From Xanthomonas euroxanthea (GTDB taxonomy: Bacteria; Pseudomonadota; Gammaproteobacteria; Xanthomonadales; Xanthomonadaceae): 64,000 nucleotides of DNA. Positions 59,483-64,000 of this stretch are shown piece by piece. Made by a program: the position numbers and the translations under genes. Within the stretch, counting starts at the first letter, position 1; each line of letters starts with the position of its first letter. Where the stretch lies: NCBI RefSeq assembly GCF_900476395.1, contig NZ_UIHB01000005.1:558001-622000 (forward strand). The letters are read 5' to 3'. The notes below the pieces were generated by a model that ran no database searches, was not told the DNA's origin, and was given only the letters and a program-made list of their open reading frames with translations.

Positions 59483-60046
59483 ATGACCCTGAAGAACGTC
59501 GAACGTTGGGGCGGTGTCAGCCAGACCCTGCACTGGCTGATCGCACTGCTGATCCTGGTGCTGGGCATCGTCGGCCTCACCATGGGCGAATTGCCCAAGA
59601 CGCCGAAATACTTCTGGGTCTACACCGCGCACAAATCGGTGGGCCTGACCGTGCTGGCACTGGTGATCGTCCGGCTGGGCTGGCGCCTCTACGCGGGCGC
59701 GCCGCCGCCGGTGGCCGGCACCCCGCGCTGGCAGGAACGCATCGCCGGGCTGACGCACTGGCTGCTGTACGCGATGATCTTCGCAATGCCGCTGTCGGGC
59801 TGGTTGTACGACTCCACCAGCGGCCTGCGCCCGTTCCGCTGGTTCGGCCTGTTTGCCGTGCCCAAGCTCAGCCCGCCGGACGAACAATTGCGCGCGATTG
59901 CGCACTTCATCCACGAGTGGGGCTTCTGGTTGTTGATTGCCGTGGTGCTGGCGCATGCCGGCGCCGCGCTCTACCACCACCTGTTCCAGCGTGACGCCAC
60001 CCTGGTGCGGATGCTGCCGCGCGGTTGGCTCTCTTCCAAAACTTAA
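59483..60046 (+). CDS. Cytochrome b561
   Basis: 187 residues with four hydrophobic segments. Histidines His17 (TLHW), His50 (TAHKS), His144 (HFIHEWG) and His158 (LAHAG) are placed as haem ligands of the prokaryotic b561 family (two b haems). It would pass electrons from a donor to quinone in the inner membrane. It lies between two YceI genes, the usual arrangement, so the three probably act on the same isoprenoid or quinone. Confidence 0.9.
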   Translation: MTLKNVERWGGVSQTLHWLIALLILVLGIVGLTMGELPKTPKYFWVYTAHKSVGLTVLALVIVRLGWRLYAGAPPPVAGTPRWQERIAGLTHWLLYAMIFAMPLSGWLYDSTSGLRPFRWFGLFAVPKLSPPDEQLRAIAHFIHEWGFWLLIAVVLAHAGAALYHHLFQRDATLVRMLPRGWLSSKT

Positions 60047-60057
60047 AGGATTCCCCA

Positions 60058-60627
60058 ATGTCGTCCAGGTTGTTCGCCTCTCCCCTGCTGGTCGCCGCGT
60101 CCCTGGTGGCCACGTTCGCCGCCGCCCCGGTCCTCGCTGCCGACTACGTGCAGGCGCCCGGCTCGTCGCTGGTGTTTGCCAGCAAGTACGACGGCGAAGT
60201 CTTCACCGGCAAGTTCCCCGGTTTCGCCACCACGCTGCATTTCGACCCGGCCAACCTGGCCGGCGCCAAGCTCGATGTGCGCATCCCCCTGGCCAGCGCC
60301 GTCAGCGGCAACAACGACCGTGATTCGACCCTGCAGGGCCCGGATTTCTTCAACGTCGCCAAGTTCGCCACCGCGCGCTACCGCGCCGACAAGTTCCGCG
60401 CACTCGGCGGCAACCAGTACGCCGCCGACGGCACCCTGGAGCTGCGCGGCGTCAGCAAGCCGGTCACGCTGACCTTCACCTGGACCCCGGGCGCGCAGCC
60501 GGTGCTGGCCGGCAAGGCGACGGTCAAGCGCCTGGACTTCGGCGTGGGCGGCGGCGACTGGGCCGATACCAAGACCATCCCCAATGAAACCGCGATCAGT
60601 ACCAAGGTCGTGTTCAAGGCGAAGTAA
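60058..60627 (+). CDS. YceI-family periplasmic protein 2
   Basis: 189 residues from ATG 60058, behind TAAAGGA. Signal peptide about 1-27 (APVLAADY). YceI motifs: GSSLVFASKYDGEVFTGKFPGF, LDVRIPLASAVSG, DSTLQGPDFFNVAKFATARY, GTLELRGVSKPVTLTFTW and DFGVGGGDWADTKTI. It is only distantly similar to YceI 1, so the duplication is old. It ends in a strong terminator. Confidence 0.92.
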   Translation: MSSRLFASPLLVAASLVATFAAAPVLAADYVQAPGSSLVFASKYDGEVFTGKFPGFATTLHFDPANLAGAKLDVRIPLASAVSGNNDRDSTLQGPDFFNVAKFATARYRADKFRALGGNQYAADGTLELRGVSKPVTLTFTWTPGAQPVLAGKATVKRLDFGVGGGDWADTKTIPNETAISTKVVFKAK

Positions 60628-60658
60628 CGCCACCGGCCGCAACCGGACGCGGCCATTG

Positions 60659-60694
60659 AACGGCGGACTACCTCGTCGGGTCCGCCGTTTTTTT
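60659..60694 (+). terminator. Rho-independent terminator of the YceI/b561 operon
   Basis: Arms AACGGCGGAC (60659-60668) and GTCCGCCGTT (60680-60689) are perfect, and the run of seven T (60688-60694) follows directly. It begins 32 bases after the stop codon. Confidence 0.95.
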
Positions 60695-60815
60695 ATGCCT
60701 GGGAAGAGGATGACACCGCGCGACAGCTAGGCATCCACCCCGGGTACGGCTGAACGGGCGGCCGACAAAATGAGTTTGTTGGCCCCATCTTGTTAGGTGC
60801 AGTCAAAAGCCAAGG

Positions 60816-60918
60816 TCAAACGCTGAAGCCGGCCAGTTCAGCCGCGGCCGCCTGGTCGCGGAACAGCATCGACAGCTCGAAGTTCAGGCGAAATCGGTCG
60901 AGGGCGCGGCGCCCTCAC
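60816..60918 (-). pseudogene. Possible 3' remnant of a lost gene
   Basis: A short frame on the minus strand ends at the stop 60816-60818 and reads ...LDRFRLNFELSMLFRDQAAA... before it; upstream it meets a stop after about 34 codons. It looks like the natural C-terminus of a protein, but without start or ribosome site. I cannot name the family. Confidence 0.3.
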
Positions 60919-61303
60919 CGTTCGCGGGACACGCCGTGAACCCGTCCCTGGGGCTCGGTGGCGGCATCCATGCCGCCACACTATCCCGCAACCGGCGAAG
61001 ACACCGCACCAGAAACTTTGCCGATTGCTCTGTTGAAAACCATGCGCACCGACCAGCTCGACTGGTCCTTGTCCGCCCACCGTCGCGGGCTCTTACGCGG
61101 CATGGATGTCGCGTAAGAGCCTACATGGACGTCCTTGCGGCGTGTCCCGCGATGGTGGGCGGGCAAGGGCCCGGCAGCCAAGCAGCAGATCGGCCGCCTT
61201 GCAGCGAAGGCCCAGATCATCCGCTCCGCACCAGACCGGCGCGACGTCGTTTTCAGCCGCTCAGAATCCACATCTGGCGCGTGCCGAGTGCGCGCAAGCC
61301 ACA
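60919..61303. other. Gene-free region with a 12-bp perfect hairpin
   Basis: No gene is supportable. At 61088-61121 GGCTCTTACGCG pairs perfectly with CGCGTAAGAGCC around a ten-base loop, making a strong stem without U-tract. Confidence 0.5.
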
Positions 61304-61537
61304 TCATCGCGTGCCGGCATCCAACCACTCGCGCAATCGCCGGCTGTCGAACGGCCAGTCCAGCTCGCGCCCATCCGCATCGCGCAGCACCGGCACACGC
61401 TCCCCGTAAGCGGCCTCAAGCGCCGCATCGCCGTCGATGAAGACGCTGCTGAACTCGCCAGCGCGTGCCTGCGCCAGCACTTCCACGGCCTGGTCGCACA
61501 GGTGGCAGTCGTCGCGCTGGTAAAGGATCAAGGCCAT
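61304..61537 (-). CDS. Glutaredoxin-like protein (DUF836 type)
   Basis: 77 residues. [15 protein letters not shown] gives a CxxC thiol motif at residues 11-14, with the cis-proline in ERVPVLR. It is the short, thioredoxin-fold DUF836/glutaredoxin-2 group. It is divergent from sdaA (85 bases apart). Redox partner unknown. Confidence 0.85.
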   Translation of the reverse strand: MALILYQRDDCHLCDQAVEVLAQARAGEFSSVFIDGDAALEAAYGERVPVLRDADGRELDWPFDSRRLREWLDAGTR

Positions 61538-61622
61538 CGGGAGGTCTCATGCTGCGCTGCAGCCGTGCCGCAATCGCCGACCGACTAGAATAGCCGCCTT
61601 TACGCTCACCTCTCCGGCAAGC

Positions 61623-63005
61623 ATGGCTGTCAGCACGTTCGACCTGTTCAAGATCGGCATCGGTCCGAGTTCCTCCCACACCGTGGGGCCGATGCGCGCG
61701 GCCGAGCGCTTCGTGCATCGCTGGCTGCTCGACGCCGGCCGCCTGCCCGATGCGGTGCGCATCCGCGCCGAAGTCTTCGGCTCGCTGGCCCTGACCGGCC
61801 GCGGCCATGGCACCGACAAGGCCGTGCTGCTTGGCCTAGAGGGCCACCGCCCCAACCTGATCGATCCGGACATCATCCCCGCCACGCTGGAGCGCATCCG
61901 CGCGAGCAAGCGCATCAACCTGATGGGCCAGCACGCCATCGCCTTCGACGAAAAGCGCGACCTGCCGATGAACAAGCGGCAGAAGCTGCCGTACCACACC
62001 AACGGCATGCGCTTTACCGCCTACGACGCCGATGAGGCGGTGATCGCCACGCGCGATTACTACTCGGTCGGTGGCGGTTTTGTGGTCAACCAGGACGATG
62101 CCGCCGACGACCGCATCGTGGCCGACGAAACGCCGCTGCCCTACCCCTTCCTCAGTGGCGACGAACTGCTCGCGCAATGCGCGCGCAGTGGCCTGAGCAT
62201 CGCCGCGCTGATGTTCGAAAACGAAAAGAGCTGGCGCAGCGAGGACGAGATTCGCGCCGGCCTGCGCGAGCTGTGGGCGGCAATGCAGTCCTGCGTGGAG
62301 CGCGGCATCCGCCAGGAAGGCACACTGCCCGGCGGCCTGAACGTCTCGCGGCGCGCGCCGGCCTTGTATCGCGAGCTCTCCTCCAAACCGGAAGCGGCGA
62401 TGCGCGATCCGCTGACCACGCTGGACTGGGTCAACCTGTACGCACTGGCCGTCAACGAAGAAAACGCGGCCGGCGGCCGTGTGGTCACCGCGCCCACCAA
62501 CGGCGCGGCCGGCATCATCCCGGCGGTGCTGCATTACTTCGACCGTTTCTGCCCCGGCGCGTCCGAGCAGCGCATCTTCGACTTCCTGCTCACCGCTGCG
62601 GCCATCGGCATTCTCTACAAAGAGAACGCCTCCATTTCCGGCGCCGAGGTCGGCTGCCAGGGCGAAGTGGGCGTGGCCTGCTCGATGGCGGCCGGTGGCC
62701 TGGTCGCCGCGCTGGGCGGCAATCCCGGGCAGATCGAGAATGCCGCGGAGATCGGCATGGAACACAACCTGGGCCTGACCTGCGACCCGATCGGCGGCCT
62801 GGTGCAGATCCCGTGCATCGAACGCAACGCGATGGGCGCGGTGAAGGCGATCAACGCCAGCCGCATGGCCATGCGCGGCGACGGCAAGCACAAGGTGTCG
62901 CTGGACAAGGTCATCAAGACCATGCGCGACACCGGCCGCGACATGCAGGACAAGTACAAGGAAACCAGCCGCGGCGGGCTGGCGGTGAACGTCATCGAAT
63001 GCTGA
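61623..63005 (+). CDS. sdaA: L-serine dehydratase (L-serine ammonia-lyase)
   Basis: 460 residues, the length of the fused one-chain bacterial enzyme. N-terminal [19 protein letters not shown] is the conserved beta-domain start. Cysteines for the [4Fe-4S] cluster are in [13 protein letters not shown] and [14 protein letters not shown]. It deaminates L-serine to pyruvate and ammonia. The enzyme is oxygen-sensitive. It is transcribed alone, with the hydrolase gene 113 bases downstream. Confidence 0.96.
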   Translation: MAVSTFDLFKIGIGPSSSHTVGPMRAAERFVHRWLLDAGRLPDAVRIRAEVFGSLALTGRGHGTDKAVLLGLEGHRPNLIDPDIIPATLERIRASKRINLMGQHAIAFDEKRDLPMNKRQKLPYHTNGMRFTAYDADEAVIATRDYYSVGGGFVVNQDDAADDRIVADETPLPYPFLSGDELLAQCARSGLSIAALMFENEKSWRSEDEIRAGLRELWAAMQSCVERGIRQEGTLPGGLNVSRRAPALYRELSSKPEAAMRDPLTTLDWVNLYALAVNEENAAGGRVVTAPTNGAAGIIPAVLHYFDRFCPGASEQRIFDFLLTAAAIGILYKENASISGAEVGCQGEVGVACSMAAGGLVAALGGNPGQIENAAEIGMEHNLGLTCDPIGGLVQIPCIERNAMGAVKAINASRMAMRGDGKHKVSLDKVIKTMRDTGRDMQDKYKETSRGGLAVNVIEC

Positions 63006-63118
63006 GCCGGGCGCGGCCCTGGGCCGCGCCATGCCTGTCCACCCGGCGCAGCGACGCTGTACGTCCCCACGACATTTCCCCGTGTACCGTCTGATGCTGG
63101 ATTCCGACGGAGATCGCG

Positions 63119-64000
63119 ATGCGACAGCTTGCCTGCACTCTCGCCCTTGCCCTTGCCTGCGGCCCCCTGATGGCGCAGGAAACCCGCTATGGCCCGCGCC
63201 TGGAGGGCTTCGACTATCCCTACCCGGTCAAGACCTTCGCGTTCACCTCGCAACAGCAGCCGCTGGAAATGGCGTACCTGGATGTCGCGCCCACCGGCAA
63301 GCCCAACGGACGTACCGCCGTACTGCTGCACGGCAAGAACTTCTGCGCCGCCACCTGGGAGCAGAGCATTGCCGCACTGAGCAAGGCCGGCTACCGCGTC
63401 ATCGCGCCGGACCAGGTCGGCTTCTGCAAATCCAGCAAACCGGCCGCCTATCAGTTTTCCTTCGCGCAGCTGGCCGACAACACGCAGGCACTGCTGAAGA
63501 AGCTGGGCATCGAACGTGCCGTGGTGGTCGGTCATTCAATGGGCGGCATGCTCGCCATCCGCTATGCACTGATGTATCCGCAGGCCACCGAGCACCTGGC
63601 ATTGGTCGACCCGATCGGACTGGAAGACTGGAAGGCCGAAGGCATTCCGTGGCGCAGCGTCGATGCGTGGTACGACAACGAACTGAAGATCAGTTTCGAA
63701 CGCATCAAGAAGTATCAGATGGAGGTCTATTACGCCGGCCAATGGAAGCCCGAGTTCGAACGCTGGGCGCGCATGCAGGCCGGCATGTCGCTGGGCAACG
63801 GCAGGCAGGCGGTCGCCTGGAACCAGGCGCTGACCTACGACATGGTATTCAACCAACCAGTTGTCTATGAACTGCCCAAGCTCGCCGTGCCCACCACCTT
63901 GTTCATCGGCCTCAAGGACCGCACCGCGATCGGCAAGGACACCGCGCCGCCCGAGGTCAAGGCACGGGTCGGCGATTACACCAAGCTGGGCAAGCGGGCA
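63119..64000 (+). CDS. Exported alpha/beta hydrolase, cut by the window end
   Basis: The first 294 residues, open to the last base, with no stop in the window. ATG 63119 follows GGAG. A signal peptide ends near LMAQET (about residue 20). The oxyanion motif is VLLHGKNF and the nucleophile elbow GHSMGG places Ser140. Typical continuation VPTTLFIGLKDRTA holds the catalytic acid; the histidine would lie beyond the window. Closest in general to bacterial epoxide-hydrolase/haloperoxidase-like esterases. Substrate unknown. Confidence 0.82.
   Translation, partial: MRQLACTLALALACGPLMAQETRYGPRLEGFDYPYPVKTFAFTSQQQPLEMAYLDVAPTGKPNGRTAVLLHGKNFCAATWEQSIAALSKAGYRVIAPDQVGFCKSSKPAAYQFSFAQLADNTQALLKKLGIERAVVVGHSMGGMLAIRYALMYPQATEHLALVDPIGLEDWKAEGIPWRSVDAWYDNELKISFERIKKYQMEVYYAGQWKPEFERWARMQAGMSLGNGRQAVAWNQALTYDMVFNQPVVYELPKLAVPTTLFIGLKDRTAIGKDTAPPEVKARVGDYTKLGKRA

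Overview
The window is about 64 kb of high-GC gammaproteobacterial chromosome with the gene content of a plant-associated Xanthomonas. The main pointers are a LuxR-solo/proline iminopeptidase (OryR/XccR-Pip type) pair, a secreted pectate lyase, a TonB-dependent receptor linked to SapC, cupin-like and flavin halogenase genes, a secreted lysyl-endopeptidase-like protease, and a large reb (R-body) gene cluster. I see no tRNA, rRNA, CRISPR array, intact insertion sequence or prophage. Genus comes from gene content and synteny known to me, not from a search; species is not resolved.

Layout. 0-5 kb: mgtE, a lipoprotein esterase, and cydAB (bd/CIO-type quinol oxidase). 5-8 kb: an amino acid permease and a pectate lyase. 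8.5-12 kb: pip, the LuxR solo and a divergent APC permease, with a lux-box-like element in front of pip. 12.5-16 kb: a secreted serine protease, a small Tai4-like protein and a Tat-exported metallo-beta-lactamase-fold hydrolase. 16-23 kb: the minus-strand operon TBDR - SapC - cupin-like - halogenase, with a long leader carrying a xyl-box-like palindrome. 23.6-27.7 kb: an M1 metallopeptidase, then soxR divergent from an MFS exporter with a consensus-like SoxR operator between them.

28.3-33.5 kb: a seven-gene minus-strand operon equivalent to the enterobacterial yjfI-J-K-L-M-C set (DUF2170, PspA-like, DUF2491, DUF350, DUF1190, glutathionylspermidine-synthase-like) with a K+ channel/RCK gene inserted; a membrane-stress or envelope system. 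33.6-38.6 kb: housekeeping genes (GNAT, pdxH, aroK-aroB, WGR protein, hemE), with a tandemly duplicated REP-like hairpin after aroB.

39.3-49.2 kb is the most unusual part. Four near-identical RebB-like genes are followed by three divergent RebB-like genes, several unrecognised proteins, a NUDIX protein, a DUF1906 glycoside-hydrolase-like protein and a 594-residue protein with a possible nucleotidyltransferase motif. A convergent regulator fuses a degenerate NtrC-type AAA+ domain to an AraC HTH. I read it as an R-body (extendable protein ribbon) production locus with accessory or cargo genes and its own regulator.

49.6-64 kb: a DHA2-type exporter, two paralogous hybrid sensor kinases of the periplasmic-propeller/Y_Y_Y type, a YceI - cytochrome b561 - YceI operon ending in a clear terminator, a glutaredoxin-like protein, sdaA (L-serine dehydratase), and an alpha/beta hydrolase cut by the window end.
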